Shown here piece by piece: positions 17,954 to 26,644 of a stretch of DNA of 64,000 bases. Under the pieces are notes generated by a model. It had not been told where the DNA came from, did not search any database, and worked only from the letters and a program-made list of their open reading frames with translations. A program made the position numbers and the translations under genes. The stretch comes from a virus. Location: the IMG/VR virus record IMGVR_UViG_3300035670_011224, positions 88,430 to 152,429 of that record; one strand, written 5' to 3'. Positions within the stretch are counted from its first letter, which is position 1. Every line of letters begins with the position of its first letter.

Positions 17954-18105
17954 ATTAGATATATTTCATTTTCAAAATTAGTAATAAATAAAAAATCACC
18001 ATTGTACCCAGCATTATAAAGACTTGATATGCATAATTTAGCCAATTTGATATAGTTGATATTATTATTTAAAGTAAAATATATTAAATGTTTATTTATG
18101 TTCAT
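17950..18105 (-). CDS. Short ORF resembling a glycosyltransferase N-terminus
   Basis: This 51-residue frame starts inside the stop region of the 18092-18715 gene and ends in an ATGA overlap with the GT2 gene. The sequence IYFTLNNNINYIKLAKLCI and SLYNAGYNGDFLFIT resembles the first beta-alpha-beta unit of a GT-A enzyme, followed directly by a stop. It is either a decayed remnant or a small protein in its own right; the ATGA overlap suggests that it is still translated. Confidence 0.5.
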   Translation of the reverse strand: MNINKHLIYFTLNNNINYIKLAKLCISSLYNAGYNGDFLFITNFENEIYLI

Positions 18106-18715
18106 AATTTTTATTTTCAGCTATAATAAAACCATTTCTATCATCAGAATCTATAAGTATGTTATAATTATTTATGTTATGTAGTATTTCTTCTCTAATT
18201 AGTTGACATTTATTAGTTTTTGTATCATCCAATGCTACTATATGTATCCTATTTTTTAATAGAATCCATTCAGGATATGTAGAATATTCTCCCCCATCAA
18301 ATAAGCAAAAATCTATATTAGTAGGTAATATACTAACTACATTAGTATTGTTGTTTATATCATTTAAATCAGATATGAGCCATGATTTATTTGATAATAT
18401 TTGTTTTTGATTAATATATTCAAAAATATCTTTGGCTTCTATAATTCTACCATGAATTAAATTTACATAAGTTAAGTATTCATTTAGATTGTGCTTGGCT
18501 TCTGTATAAAACTTTAGATTGGATTCTAAGCTAAGAAAATTACAATTTAAATTATTATATATAATAGCATCTATAATACATTTAGTTGAACCAAGACCTC
18601 TCCATGTTCCTATTTCTAGAATATTTTTGGGTTTATATTTAGATATAACTAAATGAATATTGTTACAAAAATTTGTATTAGGTAATATTTGTCCATTAAT
18701 TTGATTTGGTATCAT
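18092..18715 (-). CDS. Class I SAM-dependent methyltransferase
   Basis: This 207-residue protein has the motif I glycine loop as NILEIGTWRGLGST (residues about 34-47), an acidic FLSLES strand, and IDFCLFDGGEYSTYPEW, typical of the Methyltransf_24 group. It overlaps the exostosin-like gene by 20 bases. It probably methylates a sugar or small metabolite made by the surrounding cluster; the substrate is unknown. Confidence 0.7.
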   Translation of the reverse strand: MIPNQINGQILPNTNFCNNIHLVISKYKPKNILEIGTWRGLGSTKCIIDAIIYNNLNCNFLSLESNLKFYTEAKHNLNEYLTYVNLIHGRIIEAKDIFEYINQKQILSNKSWLISDLNDINNNTNVVSILPTNIDFCLFDGGEYSTYPEWILLKNRIHIVALDDTKTNKCQLIREEILHNINNYNILIDSDDRNGFIIAENKNYEHK

Positions 18716-19508
18716 ATAGAATTTTTTCTTTCCAGTAAAAAGAATTTAAGATTTCTAAATTATATTGTCTATTAATAATATTATCGTATTTATTTTTAAT
18801 TAGATCATAATTTAATAAATTTTCTATGTTATCTAGTATAATAATTGGCAATTCTTTATATAGTTTATATATTTTATAATCTCCAGTTTTTATAGTTACT
18901 GGTATTTTATGACTATATAACACCTCCCATAATCTGTGGGTATCAATCCCATTACCAGCTGGACAAAGAACCATTTTATGGTCTTGTATTTTTTGAAACA
19001 TATCATATAGACTCAATGTTGGATTATCCAATGTAATATATTTCGATTGTTTGGCCATATCGTATATTTTTTGTCTGTATGCCGGATTTGTTGTAATATT
19101 AAAATTACAATATAAGAATTGAGTTGGTATATAGTCTTTGTCTAGATTTTGTAGTATAGATTCTTTTAGACTAGCCCTATCTGGATATCCTATTCCATGA
19201 CCATCTCTTGTTGAAAAATATTGATTTTCTAACCCAAGAGGAATGGGCTCTACCATATTGCTATGGGTAAGAGCATTAACAGCATACCATTTTTTAATAT
19301 TTTTTGGAGCTAAAGATACTATTTGGTCCGTTATGGGATAATCAGAGTTACCTGTGATCAAAACAACTTCGTTATCTAACTTAGTAATAGTTTCAAAATC
19401 TTGTAAAAGATAATCTGTTTTACAAAAAAATACAGTTTTTCCATCATGTAAACTGGAAAGTTTATTATGTTCTAAAAAATCAGTATGGTTCATAAGATTT
19501 TTCTTCAA
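18696..19508 (-). CDS. Exostosin-like glycosyltransferase
   Basis: This 270-residue GT-B-like protein. The diagnostic stretch is MVLCPAGNGIDTHRLWEVL (residues about 185-203), followed by SHKIPVTIK, as in exostosin/GT47-like enzymes. Upstream, VEPIPLGLENQYFSTRDG forms the inter-domain part. It overlaps the DUF6165 gene by 29 bases. Sugar specificity unknown. Confidence 0.7.
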   Translation of the reverse strand: MKKNLMNHTDFLEHNKLSSLHDGKTVFFCKTDYLLQDFETITKLDNEVVLITGNSDYPITDQIVSLAPKNIKKWYAVNALTHSNMVEPIPLGLENQYFSTRDGHGIGYPDRASLKESILQNLDKDYIPTQFLYCNFNITTNPAYRQKIYDMAKQSKYITLDNPTLSLYDMFQKIQDHKMVLCPAGNGIDTHRLWEVLYSHKIPVTIKTGDYKIYKLYKELPIIILDNIENLLNYDLIKNKYDNIINRQYNLEILNSFYWKEKILYDTKSN

Positions 19509-19857
19509 TAAAACTAGATTCGCTCAGAATATTAATATCTTTTTTTATAGCAGCTCTTTTATCGTTTGTTATATAAACAGACCTAGCCAACTCTATAAAT
19601 TCTTTATCAAATATTTTTTGTTTTTCTTTTAGTCTTATATGATCTTCAATATTCCATAGTTCTTTATTTATAGTTTTTAAAGTGAAATAAAGCTGTTTAA
19701 TTTGAATATTATCTAATAGATGTAAGCATTGTTGTTTTATGTATTCTAGTTCTTTAGTAATATTAGATAATTTATCTGTTTCTTTAATGCAGTCGCTCTT
19801 GATCTCTAGTATTGTTAATTTATCTAAAATTTCGCCATTTGATATTTGTATATTCAT
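19480..19857 (-). CDS. DUF6165-family protein
   Basis: The start is set at 19857 because that ATG forms an ATGA overlap with the upstream stop. The product of about 125 residues matches the DUF6165 pattern: IQISNGEILDKLTILEIKSDCI at the N-terminus, LWNIEDHIR in the middle, FDKEFIELARSVYITNDKRA, and an EEKSY end. The family is helical, of unknown function, and typically found beside glycosyltransferases, as here. Confidence 0.75.
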   Translation of the reverse strand: MNIQISNGEILDKLTILEIKSDCIKETDKLSNITKELEYIKQQCLHLLDNIQIKQLYFTLKTINKELWNIEDHIRLKEKQKIFDKEFIELARSVYITNDKRAAIKKDINILSESSFIEEKSYEPY

Positions 19858-20498
19858 ATTATGATCCAATTTTTTTTCAAAATAAAATTGCTATGATTTT
19901 TAGATATAAAATTTTTATGATATACTAATTTGGTTTTTTTAGATGTTTCTATTCTATCTATTAGATGTATATAAGAAGAATTAATACAATGTATTTCTGT
20001 TGCATTCTGTATAAGATCTATATTATCAAAAAAATTACCATTATTACTATAAATTTTTTGTAAAGTATGATCTATTTTTGTATAATCAAGCCTATCTATG
20101 CCATCCGAGCCCATATGACATAGAAAACCATAAGGTTCATTTGGTACAGGATTTTGCGATTTCGGTTTGTTTATGAAAAAATTATTCCAAGATAATTCGT
20201 ATGAAAGACCAATTTGATAATAAAATACTTCGTCCCACATCAAATTTGAAGGAAAATTGGAATTTAATGATATTCCTAATCTAATATAGTTTGAATTTTG
20301 TAATCCAATATCGGTGGCCTCATTATCATTCTCTACACACAATATTTGTATATTAGAATTATTTTTATACATATAAGATACGTTTTGATAATTCTTATGT
20401 TTACAAAATAGTTTTATATTTTCTTTTGCTGCAATGGTTCTTATTAGTCCGTTGCATATAATATGATCTCCTAATCCTAGATGGTGATGAATTATCAT
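19854..20498 (-). CDS. GT9/heptosyltransferase-like protein
   Basis: This 214-residue protein opens HHHLGLGDHIICNGLIRTIA, the glycine loop of ADP-heptose:LPS transferase-like enzymes and of similar sequences in viral sugar clusters. The remainder is AT-rich, asparagine-rich sequence with a second-domain-like HCINSSYIHLIDRI stretch (CINSS..H..D). It is shorter than bacterial heptosyltransferases (about 330 residues). It overlaps both neighbours by four bases. Confidence 0.6.
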   Translation of the reverse strand: MIIHHHLGLGDHIICNGLIRTIAAKENIKLFCKHKNYQNVSYMYKNNSNIQILCVENDNEATDIGLQNSNYIRLGISLNSNFPSNLMWDEVFYYQIGLSYELSWNNFFINKPKSQNPVPNEPYGFLCHMGSDGIDRLDYTKIDHTLQKIYSNNGNFFDNIDLIQNATEIHCINSSYIHLIDRIETSKKTKLVYHKNFISKNHSNFILKKNWIII

Positions 20499-21277
20499 AT
20501 TTTATTTTTGATATTTTCTAGAATATTCTTTGCTTCATTTGGGTCTTTGCATCCATGAAAACAATAAAATTTAACAGGGCAATTCAACTTTAAATACGAT
20601 TCGTAGAGTTCAAAGCTGTTGTCTATATTATTAGATATATAATCTTTATATATAGTGCTGTTTGGAAAAAAATTATATCCTAGATCATAATTAACTTGGT
20701 ATTTAGCCAATAAGCAGTTGAGTATTCCTTCGTCTTCTATGTATGGGATAGAATTATTCTTATGGAATAGATCAATAGAATCTATGATTTCTTGTATGAA
20801 AGATTTATGATTTTTTATCACTAACCCACAAGCATATACATACTTCATGCTGGGCTGATTGGATGTAAACATATCAAGCATGTTTTTTAAATGATATTTA
20901 TGTATAGGATTTTCAAAAGGATTGTGTGGATGTTTTGCAAATAGTGGGAACTGACATGAAGCTATACGATTAACATTTTCATAGAATAATTTGTCTACTT
21001 CTGGTAGAGCAATCATATCTGCGTCTAACATTACTGTTAAGTCATAAGTACTATCTAATAGTGTTAACCATTTGTATTTATAAAGATGGCTGTTTGTTAT
21101 GATTCCAGTTTCTCTAATTTTTTTAGAAATAACTTGAGTGTTTTTAAAATCATAATCAAAATTTATACAGTTAACAGTTATCGGATATTCGCTAAACGAG
21201 CAGATAGAGTCTATTAGAATCTCAACTAGCGGCAGCCAATTCCTGGTGCAAAAAGTGTTGAACCCAAAATTGTTCAT
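20495..21277 (-). CDS. GT-A glycosyltransferase
   Basis: This 260-residue protein has an N-terminal FNTFCTRNWLPLVEILIDSI and a clear metal-binding DxD as VMLDADMIALPEVD (residues about 97-110). It also has YACGLVIKN and a late CPVKFYCFHGCKDP histidine, as in GT8-like fold enzymes. It sits in a run of four-base overlaps, so it belongs to one operon. Confidence 0.75.
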   Translation of the reverse strand: MNNFGFNTFCTRNWLPLVEILIDSICSFSEYPITVNCINFDYDFKNTQVISKKIRETGIITNSHLYKYKWLTLLDSTYDLTVMLDADMIALPEVDKLFYENVNRIASCQFPLFAKHPHNPFENPIHKYHLKNMLDMFTSNQPSMKYVYACGLVIKNHKSFIQEIIDSIDLFHKNNSIPYIEDEGILNCLLAKYQVNYDLGYNFFPNSTIYKDYISNNIDNSFELYESYLKLNCPVKFYCFHGCKDPNEAKNILENIKNKI

Positions 21278-21924
21278 GATGTTATGTATTTCTGGTATTC
21301 TGGATGTCTATTATTGAACTCATCAAATACGTCTCCAACAAATTCTGTATTTTGTCTTGCTGTTGGAAATGGTTGTTTATCAAAAAATTCATCATGTACT
21401 AATTTATCATCACCTATTAAAGGATACAATTCTTCTGTAAAAAATTTATAATCAGTACCATAGTTATTTGTTTTATTGAAAGATTCTAATAATATTTGCA
21501 TAGGATATTTATTGTTATTTTTATATCCCCACATACCTCCAAGAATAGGAAATTTGTGATATGGATGATCTCTCATAATATGAAAGGTTTTATTAGACTG
21601 TAACCATTCATCTACTGCATATTTTTCTCTTAGCGACAATCTACTATCGGTATCTCTAAAAATACTTACATTCACATCAATATCATACGATGCTTCGAAT
21701 CTCCAAAACATACTTCTCCAATCACCTTTGATGTTTTTTTTAATAATTTGTGTATTGGAAAAAGATTCTAGTTTTTGTATTGTTTCAATTGGAACTTCCG
21801 AATCTATATAAAATCTACACACCCAATCAGAGTATATATCTTTAGCAAGTTCTGCATTTTTTATACTACCAAAAGTATATTTTGGATTATTGCCCCAAAG
21901 ACTAAAGCTAATAATTTTATTCAT
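21274..21924 (-). CDS. Putative glycosyltransferase
   Basis: This 216-residue protein contains SFSLWGNNPKYTFGSIKNA, WVCRFYIDSEVP, FWRFEASYDIDVNVSIFRDTDSR (DxD-like) and HIMRDHPYH followed by a GGMWGYK loop. This set recurs in uncharacterised GT-A-like proteins of bacteria and viruses. Function in glycan building is inferred from these motifs and the setting. Confidence 0.65.
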   Translation of the reverse strand: MNKIISFSLWGNNPKYTFGSIKNAELAKDIYSDWVCRFYIDSEVPIETIQKLESFSNTQIIKKNIKGDWRSMFWRFEASYDIDVNVSIFRDTDSRLSLREKYAVDEWLQSNKTFHIMRDHPYHKFPILGGMWGYKNNNKYPMQILLESFNKTNNYGTDYKFFTEELYPLIGDDKLVHDEFFDKQPFPTARQNTEFVGDVFDEFNNRHPEYQKYITS

Positions 21925-22484
21925 TTTACTGGATTATATACAGTAACAAAAAATTTGCCCCATATATCGTTAATTAGTTCGCTTATAAAGTTCCAATTAC
22001 CACCAGCTAGTCCACTACCGAATTTAGGACAATGAATTTCTATTTTTTCATTTTTGTTTACGAAACCAGTATTCATATGAATATATTGAGAAACCTTATA
22101 CATGCTTTGTCCAAGAGCAAAATAATTCAATGGTCTGCTATTGTTGAAGTTCTTAACACCATTTTGAGCAATCATATTAACAAAAATTAATTTATGTCTA
22201 TATTGAGGTTCCTCATAAACTTTTATAATTTGAGAATAACCTAGATTAGCAGATAAAAAGTTTCTACCAAGAAGATGATAGTCGGCCTTGACTACCGGAT
22301 ATTTTTGACCAACTTGGTATGCGAATCCAGCATCAAATAGGTCGATATTATTACATACATGAGGAACAAAAACTGTTGCTCCATTTTCTTTTGAATGAAC
22401 TCTTTGTTCGATTATGTCGAATATATTTTTATTTGAAAGAACATATGGTTCTTTTTTTAGCACTTTTTGATTAGGCATTTTCAT
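21921..22484 (-). CDS. Macro-domain protein (ADP-ribose binding)
   Basis: This 187-residue protein shows the macro-domain outline: FVPHVCNNIDLFDAGFAYQV, a LGYSQIIKV strand, FVNMIAQNGV, and the C-terminal PKFGSGLAGGNWNFI, where the glycine-rich loop grips the ADP-ribose phosphates. Macro domains bind or remove ADP-ribose and occur in phages such as T4-like cyanophages. It could counter host ADP-ribosylation or act in NAD metabolism. It overlaps the neighbouring small gene by 14 bases. Confidence 0.8.
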   Translation of the reverse strand: MKMPNQKVLKKEPYVLSNKNIFDIIEQRVHSKENGATVFVPHVCNNIDLFDAGFAYQVGQKYPVVKADYHLLGRNFLSANLGYSQIIKVYEEPQYRHKLIFVNMIAQNGVKNFNNSRPLNYFALGQSMYKVSQYIHMNTGFVNKNEKIEIHCPKFGSGLAGGNWNFISELINDIWGKFFVTVYNPVK

Positions 22485-22713
22485 TATCCTTTTTTCTTTC
22501 TTTTATCGCTAGTATATTACTATCTTTGTCAAAAGTAAAAAGATCAATAGGATCTATTATTTCTTCCGGGCTTAACCATCTTCCATGTCCGGTTCTGAGA
22601 TTAATACAAAGTTTTTTACCGTCTTTTTTAAAGTCGCTAGTTGTTATAAAGTATTCATTACCTATAACAAAACATTCTCCTGTTGATATTTCCTCTAAAT
22701 ATTTCATGATCAA
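22471..22713 (-). CDS. Small phage-type hypothetical protein
   Basis: This is an 80-residue protein if translated from the TTG at 22711-22713, or 78 from the ATG at 22705-22707. It has FVIGNEYFITTSDFKKDGKK and LCINLRTGHGRWLSPEE, a pattern seen in short proteins of many phages (a small beta-barrel-like fold is likely). Function unknown. The TTGA overlap with the upstream stop slightly favours the longer form. Confidence 0.55.
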   Translation of the reverse strand: MIMKYLEEISTGECFVIGNEYFITTSDFKKDGKKLCINLRTGHGRWLSPEEIIDPIDLFTFDKDSNILAIKERKKDNENA

Positions 22714-22913
22714 TGATTATAATATCTGTCCCAATCTTCCCATTCTTCTTCCTGATAACTTTCTTTTATTTTTTTTAGTTCTTTTTTTGATATATTTTTT
22801 CTTTTGTTTATATCATCTTCCTCAAAATAATTATCACCATTTTGGTGTTTTTTCTTAAATTTTTCTCGTCTTTTTTCTTTTTCGTTTGAAAAATCGTTAT
22901 CGAAGTTATTCAT
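22710..22913 (-). CDS. Small charged hypothetical protein
   Basis: The start is set at 22913 (MNNFDNDF), because a longer in-frame version would cross the promoter at 22946-22973. The 67-residue product is very basic then acidic (KEKRREKFKKKH ... EEEWEDWDRYY) and probably unstructured. It is the first gene of the long minus-strand sugar operon. Function unknown. Confidence 0.55.
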   Translation of the reverse strand: MNNFDNDFSNEKEKRREKFKKKHQNGDNYFEEDDINKRKNISKKELKKIKESYQEEEWEDWDRYYNH

Positions 22914-22945
22914 AGTATTGTTTGTTTGACCGCTTGAACAGATGT

Positions 22946-22973
22946 ATAATACACCCAATCTCTGGTTTGTCAA
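22946..22973 (-). promoter_or_regulatory. Minus-strand sigma-70-type promoter
   Basis: A perfect TTGACA (22968-22973) is 16 bases from TATTAT (22946-22951), placed 33 bases before the 22913 start. The -10 lies within the recurrent GGTGTATTAT motif. It would drive the minus-strand sugar operon. Confidence 0.8.
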
Positions 22974-22996
22974 CACTAAAATTAGCATTTCGTGTC

Positions 22997-23024
22997 TTGA
23001 CAAAGATTCACATAGTACTATTAT
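22997..23024 (+). promoter_or_regulatory. Plus-strand sigma-70-type promoter
   Basis: TTGACA (22997-23002), a 16-base spacer and TATTAT (23019-23024). It is back to back with the minus-strand promoter: the two -35 boxes are 23 bases apart. It would drive the plus-strand glycosyltransferase operon. Confidence 0.8.
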
Positions 23025-23065
23025 TGGTGCAGCTGGGTGGTATTATATTTCTTAGGTCTACAATA

Positions 23066-24721
23066 GTGATAAATTCTACTATAGTAACTGGTATATGGGA
23101 TCTTAGTAGAGATTCTTTGTCTGAAGGATGGGGTAGAAATTATCAGCATTATATTGATAATTTTTCTAAATTATTATCTTCTTTACCAGATGACACACCT
23201 TTGATGGTTTTTGGAGATCAAGAATTAGAAGATCTTGTCTTTAGGCATAGAAATAAAGAAAATACAAGATTCTATATACATAAAAAAGTTGATTTTGATG
23301 GAAATTTCTTTCCTTTTTTTAAACAAGTACAGCAAATAAGACAAAGCGATAATTGGTTAAATCAAGTTGGATGGTTAAGAGATAGTACTCAAGCAAAACT
23401 AGATTACTATAACCCTATGGTAATGAGCAAAATGTTTCTTTTGCATAATGCCAAGATATTTAATCCATTTAGTACAGAGTATATATTTTGGTTGGATGGT
23501 GGAATAACTAATACTGTTCATCCTGGATATTTTAGCCATGATAAAGTTCTAAATAAATTAGAGCATATTGTTAAAAAATTTCTATTCATATGTTTTCCAT
23601 ATGAAACCACAACAGAAATTCATGGGTTCGATATCGATCAAATGAATCAAATTTGTGATGCTAGTGTTAACAGGGTAGCTAGGGGCGGATTTTTTGGTGG
23701 TCATATAGACTATATTTCTCAAGCTAGCAGTCTATACTATAGTTTATTGAGTCAAACTTTGAATAATAATCTTATGGGAACTGAAGAGAGTATATTTACA
23801 ATAATGACCTATAAAGATCCAGACACTTATACTTATGAACCTATTGAGTCAAATGGATTAATAAATACATTTTTTGAAAAACTTAAAAATAGCCAAACAT
23901 TAATAGAAACTAAAGTTCAAAGTACCAGAAAACCTTTTAAAAATAATGATACGGTTTTATATATTAATGCTTTTAATTCTCCAGACCAATTACAAATGGT
24001 ATTAGATAGTTTTGAAAAATATGATAATAATTTTATTAAACAAACTAGTAAAATATTATTAAATAATTCGACTAAAGAAGAATTATTACCTATATATGAT
24101 ATAATATGCGATAAATATAATTTTAAAGAACATCTAAAATATGGAAATAAAGGAGTTTGTGGATCTCGACAGTTTGCAGCGGAACATTTTTCCGATTCTG
24201 GATCCAGATATATGATATTTTTTGAAGATGATATGCTTTTAGATTTTAATGGATTTTGTAATTTTGGTTTTAATAAAAATATTCATAATTTATTTAATCG
24301 CATTGTTAAAATAATGAAAAATGAAGAATATGATTTTCTTAAATTTACTTTTAGTGAATTCTATGGCCATAATGGAGAACAATGGAGTTGGCATAATGTT
24401 CCTGGAGAAAAAAGATTAAAATATTTTGGTCGTACTCAAAAAAAACCAAACACAAAATTCTCTTGCATAAAATCTATAGATGGTCTTCCTTATGCCGAGG
24501 GAGAGGTTTACTACAGTAATTGGCCTCATATTATAGATCAAGAAGGTAATCAAAAGTGTTTTCTTGATACAAAATGGGATCATCCTTTCGAGCAAACATG
24601 GATGAGTCACATATACACTTTAACAATCGAGAATAAAGTAAAACCAGCAATTCTATTAGCTAGTCCAATAACACATAATAGAGTCCATTTTTATGAATCA
24701 AATGAAAGAAGAGAAAATTGA
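23066..24721 (+). CDS. Two-domain glycosyltransferase (HtrL/WlaTC-like plus GT-A)
   Basis: A GTG start at 23066 is chosen because it follows AGG and lies about 35 bases after the predicted transcription start; upstream in-frame codons would overlap the promoter. The product is about 551 residues. The N-terminal half matches HtrL/WlaTC transferases: MVFGDQEL, QAKLDYYNPMVMSKMFLLH, IFWLDGGITNTVHPGYF. The C-terminal half is a second GT-A-like domain with FFEDDMLLDFNGF and a later WSWHNVPGEKR. Such a fusion could add two sugars in sequence. It ends in a TTGA overlap with the next gene. Confidence 0.75.
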   Translation: MINSTIVTGIWDLSRDSLSEGWGRNYQHYIDNFSKLLSSLPDDTPLMVFGDQELEDLVFRHRNKENTRFYIHKKVDFDGNFFPFFKQVQQIRQSDNWLNQVGWLRDSTQAKLDYYNPMVMSKMFLLHNAKIFNPFSTEYIFWLDGGITNTVHPGYFSHDKVLNKLEHIVKKFLFICFPYETTTEIHGFDIDQMNQICDASVNRVARGGFFGGHIDYISQASSLYYSLLSQTLNNNLMGTEESIFTIMTYKDPDTYTYEPIESNGLINTFFEKLKNSQTLIETKVQSTRKPFKNNDTVLYINAFNSPDQLQMVLDSFEKYDNNFIKQTSKILLNNSTKEELLPIYDIICDKYNFKEHLKYGNKGVCGSRQFAAEHFSDSGSRYMIFFEDDMLLDFNGFCNFGFNKNIHNLFNRIVKIMKNEEYDFLKFTFSEFYGHNGEQWSWHNVPGEKRLKYFGRTQKKPNTKFSCIKSIDGLPYAEGEVYYSNWPHIIDQEGNQKCFLDTKWDHPFEQTWMSHIYTLTIENKVKPAILLASPITHNRVHFYESNERREN

Positions 24722-25368
24722 TAAATAACGAAGAACTAATTAATATATTTACAAAAAATAAGTCTGTTACTTATTTTAATAAAAAATCTTCTGATAATGA
24801 TCTTTTTCCATATTTAAATTATTGTTTAGATCATTCTTTAAAATCAAAAGACTATTTATTTATGGAATTAGGAGTGTTCACAGGAAATACATTTAGTTGT
24901 ATAAGATCCTCACTACCAGAAGATATTAATCTATATGGTTTTGATACATTTACTGGACTACCAGAGGACTGGATGATAAATGAAAAAGATGTTCTATATG
25001 CAAAAGGTACATTTGCTCTAGACTATATTCCGCATAGCACCCATAATACAGAATTTATAGTTGGAAATATAGAAAATACAATGACTCCATTTCTTCAAAA
25101 ACATGACAAAAAAATTTCTTTTGTACATTTTGATATGGATCTATATAATCCAACATTTTTTGCTTTAAAAGAAATGCATAATTATTTTTTAAATGGTACT
25201 GTTTTAGTATTTGATGATTTTTACAATTTACCTGGATGGGAAAATTATTCATTTAAAGCACTTTTAGACTATGTTAATTTTTATAATGTTGAATTCGAAC
25301 CATTATCAACAGTAGGCTGGTACGACGGATGGGCTTCTGCTGCTATTAAAATAATAAATAGGATATAA
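24718..25368 (+). CDS. TylF-like SAM-dependent methyltransferase
   Basis: Translated from TTG at 24718 (overlapping the previous stop, with AGAAGAG upstream), giving 216 residues. Motifs are FMELGVFTGNTF (SAM loop), GFDTFTGLPEDW, FVHFDMDLYNPTFFAL and VLVFDDFYNLPGW, the set typical of macrocin-O-methyltransferase (TylF) relatives, which use a divalent metal held by the aspartates. It probably O-methylates a sugar made by this operon. Confidence 0.8.
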   Translation: MINNEELINIFTKNKSVTYFNKKSSDNDLFPYLNYCLDHSLKSKDYLFMELGVFTGNTFSCIRSSLPEDINLYGFDTFTGLPEDWMINEKDVLYAKGTFALDYIPHSTHNTEFIVGNIENTMTPFLQKHDKKISFVHFDMDLYNPTFFALKEMHNYFLNGTVLVFDDFYNLPGWENYSFKALLDYVNFYNVEFEPLSTVGWYDGWASAAIKIINRI

Positions 25369-25369
25369 T

Positions 25370-26644
25370 ATGAAAAAGACAAAATTAAAAAACAATACTA
25401 TATTTATACAAATAGCCTCTTATAGGGATCCTCAATTATTACCGACCCTTAAAGATATGCTAGAAAAAGCTAAGTATGCAGAAAATCTAAGAATAGGAAT
25501 ATGTTGGCAACACTCTTCTCAAGATGAATGGGATAAACTAGATGATTATAAAAATGATTCTAGATTTAGAATTATCGATGTTCCACACACGGATAGTCAA
25601 GGTGTATGTTGGGCAAGAAATAAGGTTCAATCCCTGTACCAAAACGAAAAATATACTTTACAACTCGATAGTCACCATAGATTTGTACAAAATTGGGATT
25701 CTGAACTAATAGATATGCTAAAAAATCTTCAGAAAAAAGGACATAAAAAACCACTAATAACTTCTTATATTCCCAGTTTCGATCCTGACAATGATCCAGC
25801 AGCAAGAGTAAACGAACCTTGGAAAATGAATTTTGACAGATTTATACCAGAGGGAGCAGTATTCTTTCTTCCTGCTTCATTTGATAGTTCAGAAGATAAA
25901 ACTAGTCCATTACCAGGTAGATTTTATAGTGCTCATTTTGCTTTTACAGTAGGAGATTTTTGTAAAGAAGTTCCTCATGATCCCAATTACTATTTTCATG
26001 GAGAAGAAATCAGTATCGCTGTTAGAGCATTTACGCACGGATACGATATTTTTCATCCTCATAAAGTACTTGTTTGGCACGAATATACAAGAAAAGGCAG
26101 AACCAAACAGTGGGACGATGATAAAATTTGGGGAGACAGAAATAGCAAGAGTCATCTAAGAAATAGAAAACTTTTTGAAATGGATGGAGAAAAAAGAGAT
26201 ATTGATTTTGGTCCTTATGGTTTTGGAAATGTAAGATCATTAAAAGATTATGAGTTGTATTCTGGTCTATGTTTTTCAAGAAGAGCAATTACAAAAAGAG
26301 TACAAGAACATAAACCACCACCAGATCCTGAAACAACTGATTTGGACTATGACTCTTTTCAATCTCATTTAATGAGTATATTTAAACATTGTATAGATAT
26401 TCAATATGGACAAGTACCCGAGAACGATTATGATTTTTGGGCAGTCGCTTTTAAGAACGACAAGGGAGAAGACCTTTATAGAAAAGATGCAGATAAAGAA
26501 GAAATAGATAGAGTAAAAAACGATCCTGATGGATACTGTAAAATATGGAGAGAATTTCAAACTAATATTAAGCCTGTTAGCTGGATAGTTTGGCCGCATA
26601 GCATTAGTAAGGGCTGGGCTGATCCTATAATAGGATATCTATGA
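25370..26644 (+). CDS. GlcNAc-transferase family (GT60-like) protein
   Basis: This 424-residue protein resembles the Skp1-type polypeptide GlcNAc-transferase family (PF11397). It begins IFIQIASYRDPQLLPTL, then CWARNKVQSLY and LQLDSHHRFVQNWD (the DxH metal site), FFLPASFD, and FHGEEISIAVRAFTHGYDI with the acidic EE of the acceptor side. The C-terminal 140 residues are an extra charged region. Enzymes of this family modify hydroxyproline in eukaryotes, of note beside a prolyl-hydroxylase-like gene at 34142; transfer onto Hyp here is speculative. Confidence 0.8.
   Translation: MKKTKLKNNTIFIQIASYRDPQLLPTLKDMLEKAKYAENLRIGICWQHSSQDEWDKLDDYKNDSRFRIIDVPHTDSQGVCWARNKVQSLYQNEKYTLQLDSHHRFVQNWDSELIDMLKNLQKKGHKKPLITSYIPSFDPDNDPAARVNEPWKMNFDRFIPEGAVFFLPASFDSSEDKTSPLPGRFYSAHFAFTVGDFCKEVPHDPNYYFHGEEISIAVRAFTHGYDIFHPHKVLVWHEYTRKGRTKQWDDDKIWGDRNSKSHLRNRKLFEMDGEKRDIDFGPYGFGNVRSLKDYELYSGLCFSRRAITKRVQEHKPPPDPETTDLDYDSFQSHLMSIFKHCIDIQYGQVPENDYDFWAVAFKNDKGEDLYRKDADKEEIDRVKNDPDGYCKIWREFQTNIKPVSWIVWPHSISKGWADPIIGYL

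Noticed and set aside
22922-23065. Longer N-terminus for the two-domain glycosyltransferase
   Set aside because: It would run across both divergent promoters; GTG at 23066 fits the predicted transcription start and AGG site.
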